Source: Cyrtodaria siliqua
Taxonomy: Eukaryota; Mollusca; Bivalvia; Adapedonta; Hiatellidae
NCBI GenBank assembly: GCA_037043455.1
Contig: JAWPHD010004495.1
Span: 1 to 64,000, forward strand
Reading direction: 5' to 3'
Length of the DNA stretch: 64,000 nt
A model generated the notes under the pieces. The model worked only from the letters and a program-made list of their open reading frames with translations, ran no database searches and was not told the origin of the DNA. Shown here one piece after another: positions 24,601 through 32,640 of the stretch. The translations under genes and the position numbers were made by a program. Within the stretch, counting starts at the first letter, position 1. The number at the start of each line of letters is the position of its first letter.

Positions 24601-27600
24601 GTCATGTATTTATTTCAAGTTTAATTTTTAGGACTATCGTGCGATTCGTGCAAAAGATACTGTAAGAACTCACAGGGACACACGGCCAACTGCAAAACCT
24701 GTGTATGTCGGGGCAATACCTATGGCAACGATTGCAATTGCAAGTAAGTTTGCATGTCTTGTATTTGTTCATGGATATGTAAATATGAGTAGAGCTGCGT
24801 TCGGTAAGAAGAAATGAGCAAACTTGGCGACAATCTGAATGTCAGACCATGATAACTTCTACATGACCGTAGTAATACCCAATAAATATAAAAGTATAGG
24901 CGTTATTTATCGTCCAATGGTACATGTCCTTGCTATACTCCATATATTTATTGGAAATTACTTCTGCCTTATCCTGACCACAAATAAAATAGGATTATTA
25001 ATATAGTAACTTGTTCTGGAAGTTTGTATCACCTCGAGTAGGTAAATGCTAGATCAGGATCACACGAGAGGCTTTGCATCTACCTACTCGATGTGATACA
25101 AGCTTCCAGAACAAGTTAATATAGTAATGATCCTTATATTGTATACCTTTTTACATATCATTAAAAAGGAATACATGTATGAAAAAAAAATGTAAAAAAA
25201 AATGTATTAAGTCAAATTAACTGAAAACCACCAACAGGAAAGACATGTACATTACATTGCAACAACTACACATTGGTAAGCATTGGTAACTGGTGAATTT
25301 ACCAACTGACATAATGTTAAATTAATTAACCCACAATGTTCACAAATGCACGAACAAACATTCTTATATACTCAGTTGCAAAAGAAAGTGGACACTGAGT
25401 TTTGTTTAGATTTAATTGTATAAAGTTTTTTTAGAATTAAATTGATAAATTCAGAAATGAATATGCCATGTTTGGTACCAACGTTTTTATCATTCTATTT
25501 TCAATATCATGTTGTCATTTGTTGTTCAATAGGATAAAGAGGATAGGGTATACAGTAAAATGTTCAAAGTGTCCAGTTTCTTTTACAACTGAGTATAATT
25601 CACATTTCATGTTAAAACATCCATTGTTCTTAATGGATTACTAGCTGGGCAATCCCCAACATTCCAATCTGAATATTTTGTGAAAGTTCCAAAATCTTTT
25701 TTTAGTAGTATAATGAAATGGATTCAGAAAACCACTAGAGGTGATACAGGGTTTTGTATACCATTGTCGGAAAATGAAGGTACTAGGTATATAATTAGTG
25801 ATATATATATATAATAAGAATAATTATTGCATAATATTAAATAAGATACAACCATGTCAACAGAAAAAGTAGTTCTTGGCTACGGTCAGGAACGCAACAT
25901 GGCAATGATTGTATTATCTCTACTTTACACACTTTAAACAATGATCCCGTAGAATATCGGCGATGCCACAATGGCACTACAGAATGGAGTGGAACAATGT
26001 TATACCGATGTTCATTGTCCATAATTTTGTTTAACTGATATAAACCTATATAAAATCCAACCGCATCGTTTGTCTCTGACCGTTATAAGGCAGTACCCAT
26101 ATTGTCGACACCTTTATATTTGTCTACATTGATTGCATTTATATACTGAAAGGAAAAAGAAACGCAGGGTGCGTATTTCCGCTATATATTGCATATACTG
26201 CACACTTAATTCCATATATATTCCAAGGAAATCCCAAGATGTTTTGTAAAAAAAAAAGTGCAGTTTGAGAAAGGACACAACTGTGATGTTGTAGACGTTT
26301 TAAACACAGTACACCGTTGTAACAAGAAATTCATAAATGCTGAAGTTCCTCTTTGAAAAATTGAGCCAGTTCAGTACTGTATTTAATGTAAAAGTGATTG
26401 CAACATTTAAAGCCTAAGTTTGCTCACCTGCTTGACCCAAATGCGCATTCTGACGATAATGAAACTTTAAAGGGGTAACCATTTGTGTGTTCAGTGCTGT
26501 TTAAACCTTCTTTCTAAAAGGACAGGCCAAATGTCGCCCTGTACCATTCGATTAGCAGTAGCATATTAAATATACAATATATAGCGGAAATACGCACCCT
26601 GCGTTTCTTTTTCCTTTCAGTATACATGTAGTTTTTCATTACGTGCTCCCGCTTTAATTCCATTCAACGATGCAGAAACATATATTAGCAGGATATTATA
26701 ACGGATATTTCGACAATAAAACATGATTAAAAACATTTTTTACTGAACGAAATGCGATAACTTGTTTAAAATTACCTATTAAATGTTTTAATTTTACATT
26801 ATGCAAACTTCTTAAGGTTTTATTTCATACCCCAGCCAACCCCTTTTTTGCTTCTTGGAGAAGGGGTTGGATGGGGTATGAAAGTGAATACTCGGACCAC
26901 GAAATGTGTTAGACTTAATTGCGTGTTTCAGTGCTCCGCGGATGCTACATATCAAGTTCGACTTTTATACTTTTACTTTCTATTATTGGATACATTCTTT
27001 GTAACAAGAGAGGTTTACTTTGAATAACTTTGGCATACTTTGGCAAACTTTGGCATACTTGGGAAAATAACAGCATATACTATGTAATACTTAATAGGTA
27101 ATGCCAAATTGATAGACAATTACTTACAAGCTTTTCTTTTGAACAAGGTTTATTTCTGCATACAGAAAAGATAATATACAGCCTACCAAATACTAAATTT
27201 CCACCATATTAAAGCAACATGTTTGCATAAGAGAATATGTTATTAACATCGAAGAAATCACTTAATAAATAGATACTAATATAATTGTCATGATGTCAAA
27301 AATATACTAAAAAGTGAATCCCTTGGAAGCAACAAACACAAACAAAAAAGAAGCAGACTCAGCTTTATTGAGTCTGTTCATGAGGGGTAATGTAAAGTGC
27401 AACACCTATCACGCCTCCTAGCACCGGCTTAAGCGATAGTCTACTTTAAAACCACAAAGGTTAGGCGTTAAAGTCATTAAATGAACTGCCCAAACAGTGA
27501 AGCCAGTCATATTTCTGATATTTAGTATGGAAGATTATCTAAAAGATGTAAATATTTCAACTTGTTTTAAATATTTACTTGGTACATGTTTGAGCGTTAC

Positions 27601-30600
27601 ACATCGTGTAAGCGCTGAGTTTAATATTCTCCTGAATCATTTTTATTCATTATTTAATAATAACATTGATTCGTTCACATCAATATATGCCTCATGTATT
27701 CTATTTCACGCCAGTTTTTAACCAGTAACTTCTTATTGCAAAGTACAGTGTCAATCGTCGGCCACATGACTGATCCGAAGTTGTGTACACTTCCCAACTT
27801 TCTGTACGTGTATGTCTTGTCAATTATAGATATCCGTTTAAGGGCGTAGATTGTCAAGAGTGTAAGATCACCGGGTGTCGAAATGGCGGAACGTTTAACA
27901 GCACCACTTGTCGATGTGCTTACCCAATAGGTTTTGGTGATCCAGATAACAGTAGTAAGTGGTTATCATCTTACAAACAACTCAACACCACATTTCTATC
28001 CACATTCTGTCAAAAGGCATAACGTTTGTTTAAATGTACAGAACTTAGCCAGTCATATCATAATTATATACCCGCTGATAACAAAGCAAAACGTACGTTT
28101 GCAAGTAAAAACGTATCATCTTCTTGTACTCTACATGTCCCTAGGGTTGTAGAGGTGCAGGCATGTTGTAGAATTTGAATTGGTTTAATGGAATATTTGA
28201 TTCTGAATCAAGCGCTTTTGCCTACAAACATCAAAAAGTGTTTCAACTAAACTATATATAAGCTTTTATACTCACTAGAAACTGGCCTATGGAAATGCAA
28301 GCATTAACAGTGGGTGTATATTTGCTCATTATATATATATATATATATAACTTTGAAAGTAAAACATATAATATAACATACATAAATGGGTTGACAATAA
28401 TGGTAGCATAATAAAACGGTTAGATTTACGTTTTTAGGTAGCGCTTGTTACAAGGTTAGCAGTCATATTTAAGCTATTGTTCATAATGTGTGGTATCCCC
28501 ATGGACCTTTTTGCCACTGACCGTTCCAAGTATGAAACCCTATTGTCAACCCGTTTGTATTTGTGTTTGTGATGACACATGCCTTGCTTATAATTAACAT
28601 GGTAACTGTTGTTTATTTTAATGCGCGTTGTGGTTGACTGTTTTCATTTCCTGCTTGACTTGTATACCTACTTTAATTGTACATTATATATGTTTATGCA
28701 GTCTGATAATGAATGAATAGGAATGATTATTTATAGTTTTTATTTCTGGTGGTTAAAACAAGCAATGCTTTAGTTACACCAGATACACTATATTAAACAT
28801 ATCACTATGTTTTAAATATTTCGCTGTCACAGTAGAAAACATCCATTTTTACAACCAGTGTATACCCAGATTAACATGCACATAATGTGAAGGCTAATCG
28901 GGTTAACACAGTTCGTCACTCAGCAAGAAAGTTTACCGTAACACTTTATATATAAACTATTATCGGAAGGTTTGAATTCAAATTTAAGCAGACGACATTT
29001 GAAACTTGGCGGGAAAAGAGTTAAGTAGCGTTTTGAAGATAATTGCTGTGGACACAGCGATATATATTTACGCATACATAGATGGTGATGCGGAATCGGA
29101 CAACATTGTCCTTCCAGTGATGCTGTTCTTGTATGTCACTATCAGAAACTGACTTAATATGGCAAACATAATATATAACACTAGTTTTCCAGTTTGAATA
29201 TGTCAGTCTTATATGTTTTAAAGATGTTTTAAAGATTGACACGGCAGTAACATTATATACTATATACAGAGCCACCACCAACGACGACATCCACGATAAT
29301 GGCACGTCAACGACAACGTCCACGTCAACGACAACGCCCGCGAAAACAAAATCGGCGTCAACAACAAAGCCGACAACGACTACGCTAACAATTCAGCCGT
29401 CTGCACAAACTGTAGCAGCGATTGCTGTAAAGGTAAGCGGATCTAGATTTCACGATTATAGACCTGAATCGTTTGTATTTTTGGCTTGTTTTATCGCTCT
29501 CAGATTATTTTTCTGCTTCAATAATATTCAAAATTTACGAATCATATCAAGATCATTTCTGATCCAATGAACACAACTTTAAATATATACAGTATAACAA
29601 TATCCGAGTACAGGACGACTGTATAATACACCGCGTGTGAATCATATGTATATAGCCGTTTACAAACGAAGATATATTTCAATGCTTAAATGGATAATTC
29701 GATATATGTTGTTCATACAGTACAGTGCTATGAATAGGGGTAATATATCTGCTCAATTTGAGTAATATTTCAGTAGTGGATTATCAGCAATCGCATGAAG
29801 CTGTTGTACCCCTAGTCGTAGGATTGCATACTTATTTGCTTTAGTAATACATGCGGATACATATATAATTACCAACAATCTATGGAAATGATCCAACAAC
29901 GCAATATTTACATTAAACTGTACAACGAAATAATTAATTTTAGTAGTGAAATACAAGTTATACACCACAGATATAAAGTGTCATGATTTCACAATAGTAT
30001 TTCTTAAAATGTCGAAAACGTATATTTTGAAAACAAACCCTATGAGGATCTTGGAAAATCAGACTGGCATTTAAAAAAAAAGTCATTTAAAGAGATAAGT
30101 AATTTTGTTTTATTCAACATTTCAAAAACAACTATTCGTTCAAAAATACTTAATAGGACACCATTTTACTGTCAAATGTGCATGTTCTATGATGTCTTTG
30201 TTTGCACAAGTCAATTAAACGTCAATATCACGATAGCTAAAAATGTGCGTTGTAAACTACAATTCGCTTTCAAAAACTTTATTATATTGAAGCCATCGTT
30301 TCTAAACTATACATGAGCATTTTCTATGAAGTTCGTAAATCATTTACCTTTCAATGCGTGGTTTTGATAGTAACATTATAATTCCATGGAGTGAAGGACG
30401 CATGTGTCCGTTAGAGACGTTTGTTCTCCGTTCCTTGTAGATTTAGAATGTCATGCATGGCATTAGCGTAATTAAGATGTCTGGGTACTGGGTCTGGGCT
30501 TTAAGCATGCTGTTTTCCCCTTTGTAGACGATATGCAGAGTTGGGATAATGCTGTTCGTTCAAAGCTTTGCCCTTTAATCTCATTAAAAGCACACCCACT

Positions 30601-30868
30601 TATGTTTTAATACTCTACACGTCTTGGATATGTCAGGATGCCACGTCAGAATGACATTATATGCAATTTATATTTATGAGCAGATAAACTAATCTTAGTT
30701 TTGAATATCGCACGATGTTGGAATATGATTGGCTTATCTTCATTTTGGTCTGACTTGACCTCTAACGCAATGTTTTGAGATACTTATATTAAACTAATCG
30801 TATACTCATTTATTGACTACGTTTTTTCTTTTATTTCAGATCCTACTTGCACACAGTTTAGTGTATAG
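6611..30868 (+). CDS. ADAMTS-type secreted protein with EGF-like C-terminus, 3' part of gene (14 exons)
   Basis: Exons: 6611-6645, 6682-6863, 7278-7338, 9201-9351, 10655-10842, 15534-15651, 18258-18347, 18831-19003, 20277-20340, 23900-23983, 24632-24743, 27830-27954, 29397-29432, 30840-30868 (stop TAG). Every junction keeps phase; about 480 residues in all. Domain order: Cys-rich end of a disintegrin-like region; TSP1 repeat (WSRWSEQ, with CSRTCG matching the O-fucosylation motif); ADAMTS Cys-rich domain (DGTPC, then [12 protein letters not shown]); spacer of about 110 residues; EGF-like modules (CDCPPGFYG); short Cys-rich end. Known family role: extracellular matrix proteases with regulatory TSP1/spacer parts. 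No metalloprotease exon is present, so this may be the tail of a true ADAMTS or an ADAMTS-like protein; the 5' exons should lie left of the window. EGF modules after the spacer are unlike the usual extra TSP1 repeats. Confidence 0.88.
6682..6863 (+). CDS. ADAMTS-type gene, TSP1 exon (first half)
   Basis: Acceptor 'tgtcttcag'. Encodes a Cys-containing lead ([13 protein letters not shown]) and the first part of TSP1 with WSRWS, CSRTCG and a basic RQRKC strand. It ends with a GC donor (gcaagt at 6864) in phase 2; using the nearby GT at 6868 would destroy the conserved TSP1 end. Confidence 0.9.
7278..7338 (+). CDS. ADAMTS-type gene, TSP1 exon (second half)
   Basis: Acceptor 'tttatttcag', donor 'gtgagt'. 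Encodes [20 protein letters not shown], the end of TSP1; the final PC of the repeat starts the next exon. Confidence 0.9.
7590..8130 (+). repeat. 3'-UTR copy of the RT element, without ORF
   Basis: About 540 bp aligns with the sequence following the RT ORF at 14060-14590, from the 'gacgtctacctaa' region to the Thr/Ser-poor 'tgtttgtttctatgcgtg' end. It is a 5'-truncated, diverged copy lying in intron 3 of the ADAMTS-type gene. Confidence 0.7.
8360..8820 (+). repeat. Two-hairpin module, tandemly triplicated
   Basis: One module copy starts near 8360; from 8391 a unit starting 'tagctagcatatttcac' occurs at 8391, 8547 and 8658. Units 1 and 3 carry an extra 45-bp tail ('tacactgtatgatac...'); unit 2 lacks it. 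The repeated stretches look identical. Hairpin stems: CGGTAG/CTACCG at 8388-8393/8407-8412 and CAGTCTC/GAGACTG at 8421-8427/8437-8443. Confidence 0.8.
9201..9351 (+). CDS. ADAMTS-type gene, start of Cys-rich domain
   Basis: Begins [19 protein letters not shown], matching the TSP1 end and the start of the ADAMTS Cys-rich region. Two donors six bases apart (9346 'gtacaa', 9352 'gtacgt') both end in phase 1; I chose the better consensus. Confidence 0.85.
9535..9722 (+). repeat. 3' tail of RT element, 5'-truncated
   Basis: Matches the shared tail from 'gaccgttccaa' to 'gatctttttatatttctt'. A 54-bp minisatellite begins exactly where the tail ends. Confidence 0.8.
9721..10030 (+). repeat. 54-bp minisatellite, about 6 units
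   Basis: Unit begins 'taggcaatggtatcaattg' and contains 'cccatgatcatgcc'. Units differ at a few positions. It lies in intron 4 of the ADAMTS-type gene. The long ORFs across it on both strands are by-products of a unit length divisible by three. Confidence 0.9.
10465..10610 (+). repeat. About 40-bp tandem repeat, 3-4 degenerate units
   Basis: Units of the form 'catgctgtcagtttcag..attataaacat', ending just before the acceptor of the exon at 10655. Confidence 0.7.
10655..10842 (+). CDS. ADAMTS-type gene, Cys-rich domain
   Basis: Encodes HGQCEVKC, the hallmark DGTPC and CIQGYCY, ending in phase 0 before 'gtaagg'. A longer-than-usual stretch separates DGTPC from CIQG. Confidence 0.92.
10843..12324. 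other. Intronic sequence, nothing recognised
   Basis: AT-rich intron of the ADAMTS-type gene. Only short chance ORFs; no clear repeat or exon signal seen. Confidence 0.4.
12325..14056 (+). pseudogene. Penelope-like reverse transcriptase, most complete copy, broken
   Basis: Three overlapping plus-strand frames together cover an RT: N-terminal [11 protein letters not shown] near 12360; [16 protein letters not shown] near 12905; palm motif [15 protein letters not shown] near 13410; catalytic YLDDIL near 13541; thumb ([15 protein letters not shown]); end [14 protein letters not shown]. No endonuclease (GIY-YIG, APE or RLE) is visible. Breaks: a 1-nt change near 12700, an in-frame TGA at 12744-12746 where this family usually has a tryptophan codon, and a 1-nt change near 13250. 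The extreme N-terminus seen in the 5300-6500 and 20990 copies is missing. Motif order fits a Penelope-like element; a related unnamed RT clade is possible. Confidence 0.8.
14057..14600 (+). repeat. 3'-UTR and tail of the RT element
   Basis: Follows the RT stop codon directly. It ends 'gatcttttttatatttcttt', the same terminus as at least seven truncated copies in the window, so this marks the element's 3' end. Confidence 0.8.
14601..15533. other. Intronic sequence with a possible cassette exon
   Basis: AT-rich. 15364-15433 is flanked by 'cacatcag' and 'gtagtt' and encodes a Cys-containing peptide in one frame, but including it breaks the ADAMTS reading frame. Confidence 0.4.
15534..15651 (+). 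CDS. ADAMTS-type gene, end of Cys-rich domain and start of spacer
   Basis: QLGCDGQ then [12 protein letters not shown], the most diagnostic ADAMTS segment, followed by spacer start [12 protein letters not shown] with an N-glycosylation sequon NVT. Joins exon 10655-10842 in phase 0 across a 4.7-kb intron that holds an RT element. Confidence 0.95.
15770..15940 (-). repeat. RT-element 3'-UTR fragment
   Basis: Reverse complement matches the segment 'tggtgcacc..gaaccggtttaaa..gttccaa..ggtagccc' of the 14057-14600 UTR. It lacks the terminal tail. Confidence 0.7.
15941..16530. other. Intronic sequence, nothing recognised
   Basis: No exon or repeat recognised. Confidence 0.35.
16535..16690 (+). repeat. 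Two-hairpin module copy, degenerate
   Basis: Matches the module ('ctcatgaacaaactcaataaaacgg'-type core, 16598-16622). The second stem has two mismatches and the first is largely lost. Confidence 0.7.
16691..17424. other. Intronic sequence with a repeat shared with 61000-61040
   Basis: 'cctatagaaaccacag' followed by 'gcaggtcc..cactg'-like sequence occurs near 16812 and again near 60994, so a dispersed repeat edge is present. No gene seen. Confidence 0.4.
17425..17700 (-). pseudogene. RT C-terminal fragment
   Basis: Minus strand encodes the thumb/C-terminus of the RT family ([19 protein letters not shown], then [19 protein letters not shown]) in one frame up to a stop near 17440. It is more diverged from the 12325 copy than the other copies, so it may come from a sister subfamily. 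Confidence 0.75.
17960..18085 (+). repeat. Two-hairpin module copy
   Basis: Stem 1 GAGAAGT/ACTTCTC at 17991-17997/18013-18019; stem 2 CAGACTC/GAGTCTG at 18025-18031/18041-18047 with AATAAA in the loop and GT-rich sequence after it. It lies about 170 bp upstream of the exon at 18258. Confidence 0.8.
18258..18347 (+). CDS. ADAMTS-type gene, spacer exon
   Basis: [20 protein letters not shown] fits the beta-rich spacer pattern. Acceptor 'ttttcag', donor 'gtaagt', phases 1 and 1. Confidence 0.9.
18831..19003 (+). CDS. ADAMTS-type gene, spacer exon followed by donor minisatellite
   Basis: [17 protein letters not shown] to [12 protein letters not shown], the latter resembling the spacer's 'EGP' turn. 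Ends in phase 0 at 'aaag|gtaggtat', which is also the first unit of a 31-bp tandem array of splice donors. Confidence 0.9.
19004..19373 (+). repeat. 31-bp splice-donor minisatellite, 12 units
   Basis: Starts exactly at the exon border. The typical unit runs from 'gtaagtatacacagtgatg' to 'tggctagtgaag', so every unit boundary reads AAG|GTAAGTAT, a near-ideal 5' splice site. The first unit is the true donor; the last is partial. Thirty-one bases is not a multiple of three. Confidence 0.92.
19380..19775 (+). repeat. Decayed copies of the preceding exon's 3' end
   Basis: Segments resembling 'ccaatagatcaaacagtag' plus 'tcataaaggtag' (exon 7 end and donor) recur near 19405, 19478, 19690 and 19735 with many changes. 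They look like an older, larger duplication outside the minisatellite. Confidence 0.55.
19930..20115 (-). repeat. RT-element 3'-UTR fragment
   Basis: Reverse complement matches the tail region; ends near 'aaaagatataac'. It lies about 160 bp before the exon at 20277. Confidence 0.75.
20277..20340 (+). CDS. ADAMTS-type gene, end of spacer
   Basis: [20 protein letters not shown] closes the spacer fold. Acceptor 'tttttcag', donor 'gtaagt', phase 0 in and 1 out. Confidence 0.9.
21862..22065 (+). repeat. RT-element tail inserted inside an RT copy
   Basis: Runs from 'cctgtggcctactttgcc' to 'tttttatatttctt' and is followed by the continuation of the RT fingers (YWIPKLH). Confidence 0.75.
22198..22490 (-). 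repeat. RT-element tail inserted in antisense inside an RT copy
   Basis: Opens with the complement of the shared 3' terminus ('aaagacaaaaatatcggaca') and extends about 290 bp into the UTR; RT sequence resumes at 22491. Confidence 0.75.
23561..23835 (+). repeat. RT-element 3'-UTR
   Basis: Continues the RT copy above; matches the 14057-14600 UTR up to near the tail, ending just before the EGF-like exon at 23900. Confidence 0.7.
23900..23983 (+). CDS. ADAMTS-type gene, EGF-like exon 1
   Basis: [20 protein letters not shown] then CPPGFYG: a typical EGF-like loop with NTT sequon. Both borders phase 1, the usual phase for shuffled EGF exons. Confidence 0.9.
24632..24743 (+). CDS. ADAMTS-type gene, Cys-rich exon
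   Basis: Encodes twelve-residue-spaced cysteine pairs ([20 protein letters not shown]). Laminin/EGF-like in spacing but not a clear match to one family. Donor 'gtaagt' in phase 2. Confidence 0.85.
24744..24980. other. Intronic sequence, nothing recognised
   Basis: Short AT-rich intron segment before a copy of the long repeat family. Confidence 0.35.
24998..25128 (+). repeat. Long hairpin, about 130 nt
   Basis: Arms 'taacttgttctggaag' and 'cttccagaacaagtta' enclose further pairing ('aggtaaatgc' side against 'gcatctacct' side). Two more copies are at 32641-32775 and 63646-63778. Confidence 0.85.
25371..25593. mobile_element. Tc1/mariner-like MITE, 223 bp
   Basis: Terminal inverted repeats start CTCAGTTGcAAAAGAAA and end TTTCTTTTaCAACTGAG, flanked by TATA on both sides. 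The long-repeat copies near 43530 and 63450 lack the insert at the matching place. No ORF inside. Confidence 0.75.
26146..26620. mobile_element. MITE, 475 bp, about 45-bp perfect inverted ends
   Basis: Ends CTGAAAGGAAAAAGAAACGC and its exact complement, continuing through 'agggtgcgtatttccgc'. Flanked by TATA on both sides, consistent with TA-target elements. The interior has no transposase. Confidence 0.85.
26630..26960 (+). repeat. Dispersed repeat with a perfect hairpin
   Basis: Inverted relative to 60560-60850. It carries a hairpin at about 26829-26881 with stem CATACCCCAGCCAACCCC against GGGGTTGGATGGGGTATG (one G-U). Confidence 0.75.
27350..27465 (-). repeat. Two-hairpin module copy
   Basis: Stem 2 CAGACTC/GAGTCTG at 27354-27360/27370-27376 with AATAAA in the loop on the minus strand. 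Stem 1 keeps four of five pairs. Confidence 0.75.
27466..27829. other. Intronic sequence, nothing recognised
   Basis: Intron before the second EGF-like exon; no repeat recognised. Confidence 0.35.
27830..27954 (+). CDS. ADAMTS-type gene, EGF-like exon 2
   Basis: [20 protein letters not shown] is a clear EGF-like core with an NST sequon. Phase 2 in, phase 1 out. Confidence 0.88.
28330..28350. repeat. (AT)n microsatellite
   Basis: About ten AT units. Confidence 0.9.
28500..28670 (+). repeat. RT-element tail, diverged
   Basis: 'tttgccactgaccgttccaa' and 'tgtggttgactg' match the shared tail. Confidence 0.65.
28671..29269. other. Intronic sequence, nothing recognised
   Basis: Ends at a pyrimidine-poor but clear acceptor (tatatacag, 29269). 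Confidence 0.35.
29270..29396 (+). other. Optional 127-nt exon extension rich in ACG/ACA codons
   Basis: Lies between two usable acceptors (29269 and 29396). In one frame it encodes a Thr/Ser-rich mucin-like stretch, but the phase delivered by the upstream exon reads [11 protein letters not shown] followed by an Arg/Gln-rich tail and a TAA just before 29390. It may be an alternative C-terminus or simply intron. Confidence 0.4.
29397..29432 (+). CDS. ADAMTS-type gene, penultimate exon
   Basis: Acceptor 'aacaattcag' at 29396, phase 1 to phase 1. Encodes [11 protein letters not shown], which continues the Cys-rich pattern into the last exon. A competing acceptor at 29269 would add 127 nt. Confidence 0.7.
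29433..30839. other. Last intron of the ADAMTS-type gene
   Basis: AT-rich; no repeat or exon recognised. Confidence 0.4.
30840..30868 (+). CDS. ADAMTS-type gene, last coding exon
   Basis: Acceptor 'tttatttcag'. Joined in phase 1 it gives DPTCTQFSV and stop TAG at 30866-30868. No transmembrane segment follows, consistent with secretion. Confidence 0.7.
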
Positions 30869-30956
30869 TCAGTACAACTGATGCCTATGCAAGGACGTGT
30901 CCTCCAAAGTTTCTTCCACACATTTCGTTAAAAATGCTATATAAATATATATCAAT

Positions 30957-31265
30957 ACGATAGGGCCTTCAATTTTCATCTGATCTTTACTAAACTTTAC
31001 CAGATTGTTAATATCAATGAAAGCTCGGACGTTTTCGAAGACTAGCCAGTTCGAACCACAAACAACGGAATTATGGCCCTTGATTTAGTTACAAATGCTA
31101 TATTTTGCCTCGTTAAAACGATAGGGCCTTCATTTTTCGATTTATCTTCAAACTTTAATAGATAGTTAACATCAATGAAAGCTCGGACAAGTTCAAAAAC
31201 CAGTCATATTGGACCAGTAACAGCGGAGTTATGGCCCTTAATTTAGTTAAAAATGCTGTATTTTG
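30957..31265 (+). repeat. About 170-bp tandem repeat, two units
   Basis: Units start 'cgatagggccttca' and contain 'aatgaaagctcggac' and 'ttatggccctt'. The reverse complement of the same family forms a longer array near 48110-48620. Confidence 0.8.
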
Positions 31266-31645
31266 ACCAAGACTTTCAAAAAAACGTAAATTGCAGTCAC
31301 TCGCTTCATTGATGTTATAAGAGCCATGTTAGCCAGTAGAGCGCCCACAGGCTCTCTTTCATGCATAAAACACGGTATTTCCCATTTAGCATGGCAAGTC
31401 TTTAAGACAGCAGATATACTGGTTACATTCGCATATTTAATCGTCCTTATAAAATATAAACGTTAGCACTTGTAGTTAGTATTTGTACTAGTATGAGTAA
31501 TACATCATGCATACATTTGTGCGTGATAATACGTTATTTTATTGTAATTTCGTAGCACCTTTGTAATTTTATTTTTAGTAAAACATAAGATTATATAATT
31601 ATGAATTTCCTTCCCTAGATCTCTACGTGAGACCTATTCCATTAA

Positions 31646-31790
31646 AACATACATGGGACCCCAGGAAGGCACTTTTGAAATTGAACAACCACCCATAGAT
31701 GCTAAATTGAGTTTAAAGAAACAAATTTCAGAAAATAGGGTTCACCCATAGATATTTATTAAATTACCTTCCTGGGGTCCCGGGTATGTT
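31646..31790. repeat. Foldback repeat
   Basis: 24-bp inverted ends: 'acatgggaccccaggaagg' at 31651 against 'ccttcctggggtcccgggt' at 31768, with about 100 bp between. Possibly a small MITE. Confidence 0.75.
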
Positions 31791-31849
31791 TGATGTCTTA
31801 TTTTGCCTTTTATTCATTTTGTATATATTTGTTCTATGTTTCTCTGTGT

Positions 31850-31917
31850 GTTTGTGGTTGAATGTCGTCCTTGAATGCTACTTTTCCTGTTCGAATTTTA
31901 TATCTATATTTAGTGGT
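31850..31917 (+). repeat. RT-element tail, short
   Basis: 'gtttgtggttgaatgtcgtc' to 'ttttatatctatattta'; it abuts the outer end of the left long repeat. Confidence 0.65.
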
Positions 31918-31994
31918 ATAGCCCTGATATGGTTCGTTTATATAAAAAAATAATACTGAAAACTTATCACTTTAAATCAATGAACACAAACATG

Positions 31995-32095
31995 AGAGAA
32001 ATAACAGGCTCGGTTTTATTGAGTCTGTTCATGAGAGGTAATATTAGGAACAATACCTCGTACGACCCCTAACACCGATTTAAACGGTATTTTAC
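31995..32095 (-). repeat. Two-hairpin module copy (in left long repeat)
   Basis: Minus strand shows CAGACTC, AATAAA loop and GAGCC; same variant as the copy near 63904. Confidence 0.75.
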
Positions 32096-32102
32096 TTTAA
32101 AG

Positions 32103-32568
32103 GGAGTACATCAGGCTCTGAGGCCTATTTTGTTTAAAAATATAAAAAAGTATGAAATGACCAATTCAAAACGTGAAATAGTTCATAGATATAGACGGAA
32201 CATTAACAGTTTCCAATCATACAGCGCAATAATTAAAATCTATAATTTACAACAAGTCGTACAAGTCGTACAAGTCCATAGAGAAATCCCCAAGTTATAA
32301 ATAGCAGAATTACGCAGAACAAATCGGCAATATCTACACATGACGCACGCTTTGCAATACGTTGCGATTTATTTGACCACCGAGTTTAAAATAGCTATCC
32401 TTGACGCGTCACCATAGTTAGGAAATACCTTCTTCAGGCTGTTTATTTCATATGTTCAGCGTAATTTCCTTTGGTGTGTTATGGCTCAGTTAGTTTATTG
32501 TTATCAATTAAATACATACATAATATATTTGAACAATTCTAAAAATAATACCAATCCTGATGTACTTC
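32103..32568. mobile_element. hAT-like MITE, 466 bp
   Basis: Ends GGAGTACATCAGG and CCTGATGTACTTC are inverted; both sides carry the 8-bp duplication CTTTAAAG (32095-32102 and 32569-32576). The right long repeat has one CTTTAAAG at the matching site, the empty target. Confidence 0.85.
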
Positions 32569-32640
32569 CTTTAAAGCCAAACATATTTGGCTTGACGATC
32601 GCAAAGGAGGACCATCAATAAAATAGGAGCATTATTATAC

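Larger units (their letters stand above)
24985..25770 (+). repeat. Partial copy of the long inverted-repeat family
   Basis: Same order as in the two long copies: a hairpin (24998-25128), then 'catatcattaaaaagga', 'accaccaacaggaaagacat', 'gggcaatccccaacattcc' and 'gggttttgtata'. It is interrupted by a small MITE at 25371-25593 that the other copies lack. Confidence 0.8.
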
